Positions 56,236-64,000 of a stretch of 64,000 nucleotides of DNA are shown one piece after another; the first letter of the stretch is position 1; each line of letters begins with the position of its first letter. A program made the translations under genes and the position numbers. This DNA is from an uncultured Erythrobacter sp. Its GTDB lineage: Bacteria; Pseudomonadota; Alphaproteobacteria; Sphingomonadales; Sphingomonadaceae. Under the pieces are notes generated by a model. That model saw only the letters and a program-made list of their open reading frames with translations. It was not told the DNA's origin and searched no databases. The DNA lies in the NCBI GenBank assembly GCA_947501215.1, contig CANMUS010000003.1, positions 310,001 to 374,000 on the forward strand, given 5' to 3'.

Positions 56236-57624
56236 ATGGCCGACACGACACCGCTTATCCAGCCCGATCGGGGCCAGGACGCAATTGCCATCCATCTGGT
56301 CGACAAGGACGGCTTTGCCGAATGGGCGAAGTCGCTCTCCGCCGGCCAGCGTGCTGCGCTGGAGGCGCAGAAGTTCGACGGCAGCGGATACCAGGTCGGC
56401 ATCATCCCCGATGGCGACAGCTGGTTTGCAGTCGGCGGCGTGGCCAATCCCGACGAATTGTCGAGCTGGTGCATGGCCAAGCTGGCCGAGGCGCTGCCCG
56501 AGGGCACCTATCGCCGCGCATCGGGCGAGCCCGGCCCGGCGCTGCATGGCTGGCAGACCGCGCAATATACTTTCGAGAAGTATAAGAAGCCCGACAAGCC
56601 GGTCGGCCCACGCGTGCTTCTGACGAAGGACGCGGGCAAGATCGAGGCCGCGATCGCCGAGGCCAAGGCCGTCTGCCTCGTCCGCGATCTGGTGAATACG
56701 CCTGCCGAAGATATGGGCCCGGCGGCACTGGAGGAAGCCTGCGAAACCCTCGCCAAGACGCATTCGGCCAAGCTCTCGGTCACCCGCGGTGACACGCTGG
56801 AGCAGGAATATCCGATGGTCCATGCCGTGGGCCGCGCTGCGGCGCGCCACCACGCCCCGCGGATCATGCACCTCACCTGGGGCAATGAAAGCGACACCAC
56901 AATAGCCATAGTCGGCAAGGGTGTGTGTTTCGATTCCGGTGGGCTCGATGTGAAGAGCTCGTCCGGCATGTTGCTCATGAAGAAGGACATGGGCGGCGCG
57001 GCCCATGCCATCGCGCTTGCCGGCCTTATCATGCAGGCAGGGTTGAAGGTGAGGCTGCACCTGCTGGTCCCGGCGGTCGAGAATGCGATTTCCGGCAACA
57101 GCTTCCGCCCCGGCGACGTCCTGAAGACGCGCAAGGGCCTGACGGTGGAAATCGGCAATACCGATGCCGAGGGCCGCCTGATCCTCGGCGATGCTCTGAC
57201 CCGCGCGAGCGAGGAAAAGCCCGACCTCATCATCGATTTCGCGACCCTGACCGGTGCGGCGCGCGTTGCCCTCGGCCCCGAGTACCCGGCCCTGATGACC
57301 CGGCGCGACGACACGGCGCAGGCGCTGATCGAGGCAGGCCGCTCGCATGACGACGAGCCGTGGCGCCTCCCCTTGCCTGATGTTTATCGCGAGTGGCTGG
57401 CGTCGGACATCGCCGACACGAACAATGCCCATGGCAATGCCTTCGCCGGGGCCAGCGTGGCCGGACTGTTCCTCGACAAATTCGTCGGCGAAGGGCTCGA
57501 CTGGGCGCATTTCGACACTTTTGCATGGCGGCCGAGCGCCAAACCCGGCCGTCCGAAAGGCGGCGACGCCTATGGCCTGCGCGCGGCCTTCCATATGCTC
57601 AAAGCACGCTATGGGGGGACATGA
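56236..57624 (+). CDS. M17 leucyl aminopeptidase family protein
   Basis: A 462-residue zinc/manganese aminopeptidase. Metal ligands and catalytic residues are in VGKGVCFDSGGLDVKSS and NTDAEGRLILGDAL, followed by DFATLTGAARVALG. The N-terminal regulatory domain is shorter than in PepA. ATG 56236 is preferred; in-frame ATGs at 56179 and 56215 would add residues overlapping the divergent promoter. Confidence 0.92.
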   Translation: MADTTPLIQPDRGQDAIAIHLVDKDGFAEWAKSLSAGQRAALEAQKFDGSGYQVGIIPDGDSWFAVGGVANPDELSSWCMAKLAEALPEGTYRRASGEPGPALHGWQTAQYTFEKYKKPDKPVGPRVLLTKDAGKIEAAIAEAKAVCLVRDLVNTPAEDMGPAALEEACETLAKTHSAKLSVTRGDTLEQEYPMVHAVGRAAARHHAPRIMHLTWGNESDTTIAIVGKGVCFDSGGLDVKSSSGMLLMKKDMGGAAHAIALAGLIMQAGLKVRLHLLVPAVENAISGNSFRPGDVLKTRKGLTVEIGNTDAEGRLILGDALTRASEEKPDLIIDFATLTGAARVALGPEYPALMTRRDDTAQALIEAGRSHDDEPWRLPLPDVYREWLASDIADTNNAHGNAFAGASVAGLFLDKFVGEGLDWAHFDTFAWRPSAKPGRPKGGDAYGLRAAFHMLKARYGGT

Positions 57625-57698
57625 GCCGCCCCAATCTTGCGGGATCGGCGCCGCGCAGCTAAGCGCCGCGAAACCTTGAAACGGATTGACCCGGAAGC

Positions 57699-58046
57699 GT
57701 GACCTCGCCTGCTAGCTACACATTGCCCGACGGCATCGTCGGACTGAAAGGTCCGGTGGACCGCCCCGCGCCGGGCACGCTGCCTCTGCGCGGCGACTTG
57801 GCGCATATCGCTCTGGCAGGTCGCTATCTCGCGGCGCATTACGTAATCCCGCAACTTCGCCGCGTCGGTAGCGAGGCCGTGACGCTCAAGATCGCCATGC
57901 GCGACGATGCCGATGACGGCGCGACGATCGATGCAGGTACCGAAATCGAACTGCTCGATTGCGCGGGCGACTGGGCCTGGATCGCCTGTGGCCCCGAAGG
58001 GCCGAGCGGCTACGTCCGTCTCGGCGCGCTCGCCCCAGCCGCGTGA
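57699..58046 (+). CDS. SH3-like domain protein resembling the N-terminus of NlpC/P60 hydrolases
   Basis: A 115-residue protein starting at GTG 57699. GTLPLRGDLAHIALAGRYLAAHYVIPQ and the bacterial SH3 part (LKIAMRDDADDGATIDAGTEIELLDCAGDWAWI) match the N-terminal half of sphingomonad NlpC/P60 peptidases as I remember them, which often follow an M17 aminopeptidase gene. Here the catalytic Cys-His half is missing: the frame stops and argC begins with a 4-bp overlap. It is either a natural short form or a decayed hydrolase. Confidence 0.7.
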   Translation: MTSPASYTLPDGIVGLKGPVDRPAPGTLPLRGDLAHIALAGRYLAAHYVIPQLRRVGSEAVTLKIAMRDDADDGATIDAGTEIELLDCAGDWAWIACGPEGPSGYVRLGALAPAA

Positions 58047-58974
58047 CGCACCGCATCTTCATCGACGGGGCTGCGGGCACGACAGGCCTCGAAATCGCCG
58101 ACCGGCTGAAGGACCGCAGCGAGTTCGAGCTGATTGTGCTCGCCGACACGCAGCGCAAGGACACCGCGGCCCGCCGTGAAGCGCTGAACGAGGCGGATGT
58201 CGCCATCCTCTGCCTGCCGGACGACGCCGCGCGCGAAGCTGTGGAACTGGTCGATCCCGCGAACGGCACACGCATGATCGACGCCTCCAGCGCGCACCGG
58301 ACCGCGGAAGGCTGGTGCTACGGCTTTCCCGAACTGGTCGGCCAGGAGCGCGTGGCCAATGCCAGGCGAGTGAGCAATCCGGGCTGCTATCCGACGGGCT
58401 TCCTCGCGTTAATTGCTCCATTAGTGCAGTCCGAGTTGCTGCCTGCCGACTGGCCTTACACCGTCAATGCAGTCAGCGGCTATTCGGGTGGCGGCAAGGC
58501 GCTGATCGAGCGTTATGAGAGCGGCGCGGCTCCGGGCTTTCGCCCCTATGGCTATAATCTCGCGCACAAGCACCTGCCCGAAATGCAAGCGCACGCAGGC
58601 CTTGAGCACCCCGTGCTTTTCGCGCCTGCCGTGGTGCCGGTGTTCCGCGGAATGATCGTGGAAGTTCCGCTACATCTAGGCGCCATGGAAAACGATCCGC
58701 ATGCGGACGATCTGCGCAATGCGCTGCGCGAGTTTTATGATGGCTCAAGCGTCGTGACGGTGAGTTCCGCACCCGCGCCGGCCGAGTTGACGCTTGAGCC
58801 CCAAGCTGCGCCTTGGGACGGCGTGGAGCTCTTCGTATTCGGCAACGAGGGCGGCTCGAATGTCCGCCTCGTCGCCAAGCTGGATAACTTGGGCAAAGGT
58901 GCCAGCGGAGCAGCTGTGCAAAACCTCAACCTCATGTGCGGGCTGCCCGAAACGCAAGGCTTGGAACTCACCCC

Positions 58975-58981
<7 letters not shown>
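58043..58981 (+). CDS. argC: N-acetyl-gamma-glutamyl-phosphate reductase, type 2
   Basis: A 312-residue NADP enzyme of arginine synthesis. FIDGAAGTTGLEIADRL is the dinucleotide site, SNPGCYPTGF holds the catalytic cysteine, and HKHLPEM holds the active histidine. The length fits the short type 2 class. GTG start overlaps the SH3 gene stop (GTGA), so translation is coupled. Confidence 0.95.
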
Positions 58982-59550
<569 letters not shown>

Positions 59551-59556
59551 ATCAAC

Positions 59557-59581
59557 GTGGCGTGCCGCACCGGCGCGCCAC
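59557..59581 (+). other. glnB-glnA intergenic hairpin
   Basis: A 10-bp stem with one G-T pair (59557-59566 with 59572-59581) and a 5-base loop sits 6 bases after the glnB stop. Without a T-tract it probably tunes the glnB/glnA transcript ratio by processing or partial termination. Confidence 0.5.
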
Positions 59582-59618
59582 TCACGAACCTATCCGTTCA
59601 AACGAAAGGCAAGACATC

Positions 59619-61028
59619 ATGGCAAGTGCAAAGGACGTCCTCAAACAGATCAAGGACGACGGTATCGAGTGGGTCGACCTGCGCTTCACCGATCCCAAGG
59701 GCAAATGGCAGCACCTGACCATGGTCGCCAAGATTCTCGGCGAAGACGAGCTTGAGGACGGCCTGATGTTCGACGGCTCCTCGATCGCCGGCTGGAAGGT
59801 GATCAACGAAAGCGACATGATCCTGAAGCCCGATCTGGAGCGGGTCTATGTCGACCCGTTCAGCGCCGAGCCGATGATGATCGTCTTCTGCGACATCGTC
59901 GAACCCTCGACCGGCGAATGGTACGCCCGCGACCCGCGCACCACCGCCAAGCGCGCCGAGGCCTTCCTCAAGTCGACCGGCATCGGCGACACCATTTATG
60001 TCGGCCCCGAAGCAGAATTCTTCATGTTCGACGATGTCCGCTTCGAAGACGGCTATGCCGGTTCGGGCTATGCCATCGACGATATCGAGCTGCCGACCAA
60101 CAGCGGCAAGGAATACGAAGCCGGCAACATGGCGCACCGCCCACGCGCAAAGGGCGGCTATTTCCCCGTGGCCCCGGTCGACAGCGCCGTCGACATTCGC
60201 GGCGAAATGGTCGCGACCATGATCGAAATGGGCCTGCCCTGCGACAAGCACCACCACGAGGTGGCCGCCGCGCAGCATGAGCTTGGCCTGACCTTCGGTA
60301 CGCTCGTCGAAACCGCCGATAATATGCAGATCTACAAGTATATCGTGCACCAAGTCGCCCATGCCTATGGCAAGACCGCAACCTTCATGCCAAAGCCGAT
60401 CAAGGACGATAACGGCAGCGGGATGCACACCCACATGTCGATCTGGGACGACGGCAAGCCGACCTTCGCAGGCAACCAGTATGGCGGGTTGAGCGAAAAC
60501 TGCCTCTATTACATCGGCGGCGTCATCAAGCACGCCAAGGCACTGAACGCCTTCACCAACCCGACCACCAACAGCTACAAGCGCTTGGTGCCGGGCTTCG
60601 AAGCGCCGGTCCTGCTGGCCTATTCGGCACGCAACCGCTCGGCCTCGTGCCGCATCCCTTACGGCGCGGGCGACAAGGCAAAGCGCGTAGAATTCCGCTT
60701 CCCCGACGCGATGGCCAACCCCTACCTCGCCTATGCCGCGCTGCTGATGGCCGGCCTCGACGGGATCCAGAACAAGATTCACCCGGGCGAAGCGATGGAC
60801 AAGAACCTCTACGACCTGCCCCCGGCAGAGCTTGCCGAAGTCCCCACCGTCTGCGGCAGCCTGCGCGAAGCGCTCGAGGCGCTGCAGGGCGATTACGAGT
60901 TCCTGCTGCAGGGCGACGTTTTCACCAAGGACCAGATCGACGCCTATTGCGAACTGAAATGGGAAGAAGTCATGCGCGTCGAAACGACGCCGTGCCCGGC
61001 GGAATTCGACCTCTACTACAGTGCTTAA
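59619..61028 (+). CDS. glnA: Type I glutamine synthetase
   Basis: A 469-residue GSI-beta enzyme making glutamine from glutamate and ammonia. Motifs are [61 protein letters not shown], and the adenylylation tyrosine in [10 protein letters not shown]. Its control by PII and adenylyltransferase fits the glnB neighbour. ATG 59619. Confidence 0.98.
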   Translation: MASAKDVLKQIKDDGIEWVDLRFTDPKGKWQHLTMVAKILGEDELEDGLMFDGSSIAGWKVINESDMILKPDLERVYVDPFSAEPMMIVFCDIVEPSTGEWYARDPRTTAKRAEAFLKSTGIGDTIYVGPEAEFFMFDDVRFEDGYAGSGYAIDDIELPTNSGKEYEAGNMAHRPRAKGGYFPVAPVDSAVDIRGEMVATMIEMGLPCDKHHHEVAAAQHELGLTFGTLVETADNMQIYKYIVHQVAHAYGKTATFMPKPIKDDNGSGMHTHMSIWDDGKPTFAGNQYGGLSENCLYYIGGVIKHAKALNAFTNPTTNSYKRLVPGFEAPVLLAYSARNRSASCRIPYGAGDKAKRVEFRFPDAMANPYLAYAALLMAGLDGIQNKIHPGEAMDKNLYDLPPAELAEVPTVCGSLREALEALQGDYEFLLQGDVFTKDQIDAYCELKWEEVMRVETTPCPAEFDLYYSA

Positions 61029-61062
61029 CCTTTAGCGGTCATAGCAACCCCATCACCGAGGA

Positions 61063-61093
61063 GGGCGTCCGGAGCGATCCGGGCGCCCTTTTT
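61063..61093 (+). terminator. Strong intrinsic terminator of glnA
   Basis: An 11-bp fully paired stem (one G-T) at 61063-61073 and 61078-61088 with loop GCGA is followed at once by TTTTT. It lies 35 bases after the glnA stop. The rest of the 215-base gap to the lysozyme gene shows no other feature. Confidence 0.92.
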
Positions 61094-61243
61094 CTTCGCG
61101 GTCCGGACAAACCTCGAAACGATCATCCCCGATATGGGACGAAAGGGACCGCCAGTTGTGGCGATGTGCACCTAAACCATTTTCCTACTGCGCCATTTCC
61201 TGCTTGATCGCATCGCGTCCTGTTTGAGCAAGGAGCGCTTTCC

Positions 61244-61855
61244 ATGAACCGCACATCCGTTTTCGATGCCGTCCGCCGGCTGCTTGGTCGGGGGTTTCGC
61301 CAATCCGAAGTCGATGCGCTCGACCGTGCGCTCGACGAAGCGACCGGCATGGCTACCGAGAACCGCAACGGCATGCAGCACAAGGTAAGCCAGCGTGGGA
61401 TCGATCTCATCAAGCGCTTCGAAGGATGCGCGCGCGTCAGGCGCGACGGTCTGGTTGAAGCCTATCCGGACCCCGGGACGGGCGGTGCGCCCTGGACCAT
61501 CGGCTGGGGCGCGACGGGTGCGGGCATCGGGCCCGGCACCGTTTGGACGCAAGCACAATGCGACGCGCGGCTCGAACGCGATATAGCCCGTCACGCGGAG
61601 GATGTTGCACAAGCCCTCGGCAACGCCCCGACCACGCAAGCCCAATTCGATGCTTTGCTCAGCTTCCACTACAACACCGGCGCAATCGCACGGGCCACGC
61701 TCACCAAGCACCATCTTGCCCGAGATCACGAAGCTGCCACCGCAGAGTTCGCACGCTGGAACCGTGCTGGAGGCCAAATCATGCGAGGCCTCGTGCGCCG
61801 GCGGGATGAGGAGGCAAGGCTATACCGCTCCAGCGATCGGATGAACGCCGGCTAA
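61244..61855 (+). CDS. GH24 phage-type lysozyme
   Basis: A 203-residue muramidase of the T4/lambda-R endolysin family. The E-D-T triad is E60 (RFEG), D76 (YPDPGTG) and T85 (WTIGWG), after a 50-residue N-terminal extension with no signal peptide. DALLSFHYNTGAIARATL is a family helix. No holin or phage genes are nearby, so it is a domesticated or orphan enzyme. It ends 65 bases before the NG-rich gene. Confidence 0.9.
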   Translation: MNRTSVFDAVRRLLGRGFRQSEVDALDRALDEATGMATENRNGMQHKVSQRGIDLIKRFEGCARVRRDGLVEAYPDPGTGGAPWTIGWGATGAGIGPGTVWTQAQCDARLERDIARHAEDVAQALGNAPTTQAQFDALLSFHYNTGAIARATLTKHHLARDHEAATAEFARWNRAGGQIMRGLVRRRDEEARLYRSSDRMNAG

Positions 61856-61870
61856 ACGCTCGGTTATAAA

Positions 61871-61896
61871 GGAACCGCGCGCACACACGCGGCGTT
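61871..61896 (+). promoter_or_regulatory. EcfG-type general stress promoter (GGAAC-N17-CGTT)
   Basis: GGAAC at 61871-61875 and CGTT at 61893-61896 with a 17-base spacer match the sigma-EcfG consensus exactly. It is 25 bases upstream of the ATG of the Asn/Gly-rich gene. It predicts stress induction of that gene and the fasciclin gene behind it. Confidence 0.75.
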
Positions 61897-61919
61897 GCTT
61901 TAGCCAAAGGAGACTTAAC

Positions 61920-62954
61920 ATGCGTTATATTCTGTGCGGTGCGGCAGCGGTTGCGCTTGCTGCGTCGGGAGCCATGGCGCAGCCGGGAAACGGCAAGGGT
62001 AATGGTAACGGCAACGGGGGCGGCGGTCAGTCTGCCGCCTCGATGAACAAGGGCAATGGCAATGCCAACCGCGGTAATCGCGGGAATGGCAATGCTGTCA
62101 AGCAGCGCGGGCCCGATCGTCAGGTCCAACGCGATCGTGGGCCCCAGCGCTCGGCCAATCGCGGCGATGGAAACGGAAACGGTAATAACAACCGCACTGC
62201 GATCCGCGCCGACCGGGGTAACGGGAACGGCAATACCGCTCGCGTGAATCGCGGCAATGGCAATGGAAACGGCAACGATTTCATTCGTCGCGGCGACCGT
62301 GACGTCCGTTCGGTGACGCGCGTCGATTACCGCGACGGCCGCGACTTCCGTCGCATCGACCGATCGCGCAGTTATATCGAAGGCTGCCCTCCGGGTCTGG
62401 CCAAGAAACGCAACGGTTGCATGCCCCCGGGCCAGGCGAAGAAATACTACGATCGCGGCCTGTTCGGCCAGTCCTATCGCCCGAGCCTGTTCGGTCTGAA
62501 CAATTATCGCGACGGTCGCTATGCCTATAACGACGGGTATCTGTTGCGGCTCGGCAGCGGCGGCGGGATCAGCGGTTATATCCCGCTGCTCGGCGGCGCA
62601 CTCGGCATCGGCAATCCGTGGCCGAATTCCTACGATTATTACAACGTCCCCGACTACTACGTCGATTATTACGACCTCGGCCGCCAGGGGCAGTATCGTT
62701 ATGCGGACAATGTGATCTATCGCTACGATACGGAAGACGCCGCGATCCTGTCGGTTGCGGCGCTGCTGACCGGTGACGAGTTCCAGGTCGGTCAGCCGAT
62801 GCCGCGCGGGTATGACGTCTACAACGTCCCCTATACTTATCGTGACAGGTATTATGACACGCCCGACAGCATGTACCGCTATTCCGACGGTTACGTCTAT
62901 CGCATGGACCCCGAAACCCGCCTGGTCGCCGCTGCGATCGAATTGCTTATCTGA
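61920..62954 (+). CDS. Exported Asn/Gly-rich protein
   Basis: A 344-residue protein with a signal peptide (LCGAAAVALAASGAMAQ) and then about 100 residues of NGNGN-type low complexity interrupted by Arg. After it come CPPGLAKKRNGCMPPGQAKK, a motif found in RcnB-like and other exported proteins, and a Tyr/Asp-rich C-terminal half (NSYDYYNVPDYYVDYYDLG). It is probably a periplasmic or surface stress protein; function is not known. SD AAGGAG supports ATG 61920. The stress promoter upstream fits. Confidence 0.75.
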   Translation: MRYILCGAAAVALAASGAMAQPGNGKGNGNGNGGGGQSAASMNKGNGNANRGNRGNGNAVKQRGPDRQVQRDRGPQRSANRGDGNGNGNNNRTAIRADRGNGNGNTARVNRGNGNGNGNDFIRRGDRDVRSVTRVDYRDGRDFRRIDRSRSYIEGCPPGLAKKRNGCMPPGQAKKYYDRGLFGQSYRPSLFGLNNYRDGRYAYNDGYLLRLGSGGGISGYIPLLGGALGIGNPWPNSYDYYNVPDYYVDYYDLGRQGQYRYADNVIYRYDTEDAAILSVAALLTGDEFQVGQPMPRGYDVYNVPYTYRDRYYDTPDSMYRYSDGYVYRMDPETRLVAAAIELLI

Positions 62955-62964
62955 GGAGGATGGC

Positions 62965-63540
62965 ATGAAATCGATCGTTAAGAATGCGCTTGCCGCGGCG
63001 GCACTGGCTGCCTTGCCACTCGTCGCAGCATGCTCCGACGGGGCCGAGGCCGATGCCGAGACGCTGTCGGAAACCCGCGATGAAAGCACCCAGTCTCTCG
63101 GTGGCGCGCTTGGCGCCATGAACGACGTGTCGACGTTGCGAAATGCTCTCACCGAAACGGAACTGGCCGGTATTCTCGATGGTCCCGCAAGCTATACCGT
63201 GCTTGCCCCCAACGATGCGGCTTTCGAAAAGCTCGGCGAAGCGTCCGCCGACCTGTCGGAAGAAGAGCAGAAGCCAATTTTGCTTGCCATCGTCCGCGAT
63301 CACCTTTTGCCGGGTCACCTCACGCCGGAAACCATCCGCAGCGCCATCGAAGCGCAGGGTGGGTCGGTGAGCATGACCACGCTGGGTGAAGGCGATGTGA
63401 CCTTCGCGATGGAGGGCGAAAACCTTACCGTTTCACTCGGCGATGGCGCCCAGGCGCGCATCATCGGAGAACCGGTGGCATCCAATAACGGCGTCATCAT
63501 TCCCCTCGATACCGTACTGGTCCCGAGCGAAAACGGCTGA
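62965..63540 (+). CDS. Fasciclin-domain lipoprotein
   Basis: A 191-residue lipoprotein with lipobox LVAAC (C23), a Glu/Ser spacer, and one fasciclin (FAS1/beta-Ig-h3) domain at about 50-190: YTVLAPNDAAFEKLGEA and GVIIPLDTVLVPSENG. FAS1 domains bind surfaces or neighbouring proteins. SD GAGGAGGA lies in the 10-base gap after the NG-rich gene, so the two form an operon under the stress promoter. Confidence 0.9.
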   Translation: MKSIVKNALAAAALAALPLVAACSDGAEADAETLSETRDESTQSLGGALGAMNDVSTLRNALTETELAGILDGPASYTVLAPNDAAFEKLGEASADLSEEEQKPILLAIVRDHLLPGHLTPETIRSAIEAQGGSVSMTTLGEGDVTFAMEGENLTVSLGDGAQARIIGEPVASNNGVIIPLDTVLVPSENG

Positions 63541-63550
63541 CCCGCCTTGC

Positions 63551-64000
63551 TTAATAATCGCGGCTGATTTCGGCGACGACGCTTTCGCGTCCCACCGTCG
63601 AGACGGCCGCGAGGAGCGATAGCCAGCTGGTCACGCGGAACTCGACCTCGGTAGCGCTATATCCGCGCCCGTCGGTGATAATCTCCGCATAGAACCTGCG
63701 CCCGAAATTCTTGCCCAGCGCAACGCCGGTCCCGCGACCCAAAGCGGGATCGGCGCTGACTATGCGCAGCCGGTCCAGCCCGATGGCGCTGCGCAGCTGG
63801 TTGATCGGGTCCATCCCGCCACCACCGCGCAGGCTGGCCAGCGCCGCGCCGAGCTGCAGCGCATCGGTTGCCGAGAGGCTCGTGACAGATCCGCCGAACA
63901 GCAGGCGGGCGAGAATTTCCTCTTCCGGCAGTGCGGGATTCGAGCTGAAGGCGATTTCTGGCTGGGTCGCGCTGCCGCGCACGTTGACTTCCACCGTCAG
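63551..64000 (-). CDS. tamB: TamB translocation and assembly module subunit, C-terminal end
   Basis: The frame enters from the right edge and ends at 63551; the start is outside the window. The visible 149 residues are the DUF490/TamB C-terminus: VNVRGSATQPEIAFSSNPALPEEEILARLLFGGS, then GGGGMDPINQLRSAIGLDRLRI and YAEIITDGRGYSATEVEFRVTSWLSLLA. TamB is an inner-membrane AsmA-like protein that works with TamA in outer-membrane assembly or lipid transport. Confidence 0.92.
   Translation of the reverse strand: MTVEVNVRGSATQPEIAFSSNPALPEEEILARLLFGGSVTSLSATDALQLGAALASLRGGGGMDPINQLRSAIGLDRLRIVSADPALGRGTGVALGKNFGRRFYAEIITDGRGYSATEVEFRVTSWLSLLAAVSTVGRESVVAEISRDY

Overview
The window is about 63-65% GC by eye. 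It has the gene order and protein style of an alphaproteobacterium of the Sphingomonadales, most likely Erythrobacteraceae (Erythrobacter/Qipengyuania-like). That placement is inference from protein similarity I recognise and was not computed. Supporting signs are a complete dcw cluster with overlapping genes, an FtsZ with a long acidic linker, HWE-kinase and LOV proteins, alphaproteobacterial general-stress (EcfG-type) promoters, DUF2849/DUF934 in a cys operon, and TTCGACARGCTCAGG intergenic repeats. This is ordinary chromosome: no prophage, plasmid, CRISPR or complete IS is visible.

Layout. 1-5.4 kb: the 5' end of serC, a palindromic repeat cluster, a GT4 glycosyltransferase, a small membrane protein, a PadR regulator, rarA, an RNase-H-fold-like protein and tRNA-Thr. 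5.4-9.9 kb: a light/stress signalling module made of a short LOV photoreceptor, overlapped by 4 bp by a 1143-aa CheB-CheR-PAS-PAS-HWE kinase, with a convergent single-domain response regulator behind a perfect EcfG-type promoter. 10-13.7 kb: obgE, proB, an SDR-like epimerase and a membrane protein. 13.7-17.9 kb: an assimilatory sulfate operon on the minus strand (cobA - DUF2849 - cysI - DUF934 - cysH), interrupted between DUF2849 and cysI by a 266-bp MITE-like element with 31-bp inverted ends and a TAA duplication. 17.9-29.3 kb: an MscS channel, a PLP lyase and a sulfurtransferase, queF, DUF1499, a FAD oxidoreductase, tRNA-Ala, lipoproteins, Bax-inhibitor-1, YbjN and a TPR/SPOR protein.

29.3-48.2 kb: the whole dcw cluster on the minus strand in the order mraZ, rsmH, ftsL, ftsI, murE, murF, mraY, murD, ftsW, murG, murC, murB, ddl, ftsQ, ftsA, ftsZ, most pairs overlapping by 4 bp. 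Upstream of mraZ lie two arrays of GGGA boxes with about 10-bp spacing, in opposite orientation, that look like MraZ operators. Upstream of ftsZ are a perfect DnaA box and two GANTC sites, recalling the Caulobacter ftsZ promoter.

48.5-64 kb: two envelope proteins, cysteine synthase, a second palindromic repeat cluster, a ferredoxin, an AlkA-type glycosylase, an SDR, pterin dehydratase, ccmAB, map, an RsiV-like lipoprotein, an M17 aminopeptidase, an SH3-only protein, argC, glnB-glnA with a strong terminator, a GH24 lysozyme, an Asn/Gly-rich exported protein plus a fasciclin lipoprotein behind a second perfect EcfG-type promoter, and the C-terminus of TamB.

The most unusual signals are these: (1) the MITE-like insertion, whose in-silico removal restores a TAATG stop/start overlap in the cys operon; (2) a repeat family of small hairpins sharing the hexaloop CATCCG while their stems differ and still pair; (3) the split LOV / CheB-CheR-HWE / response-regulator module tied to the general stress response; (4) the twin inverted MraZ-box arrays.
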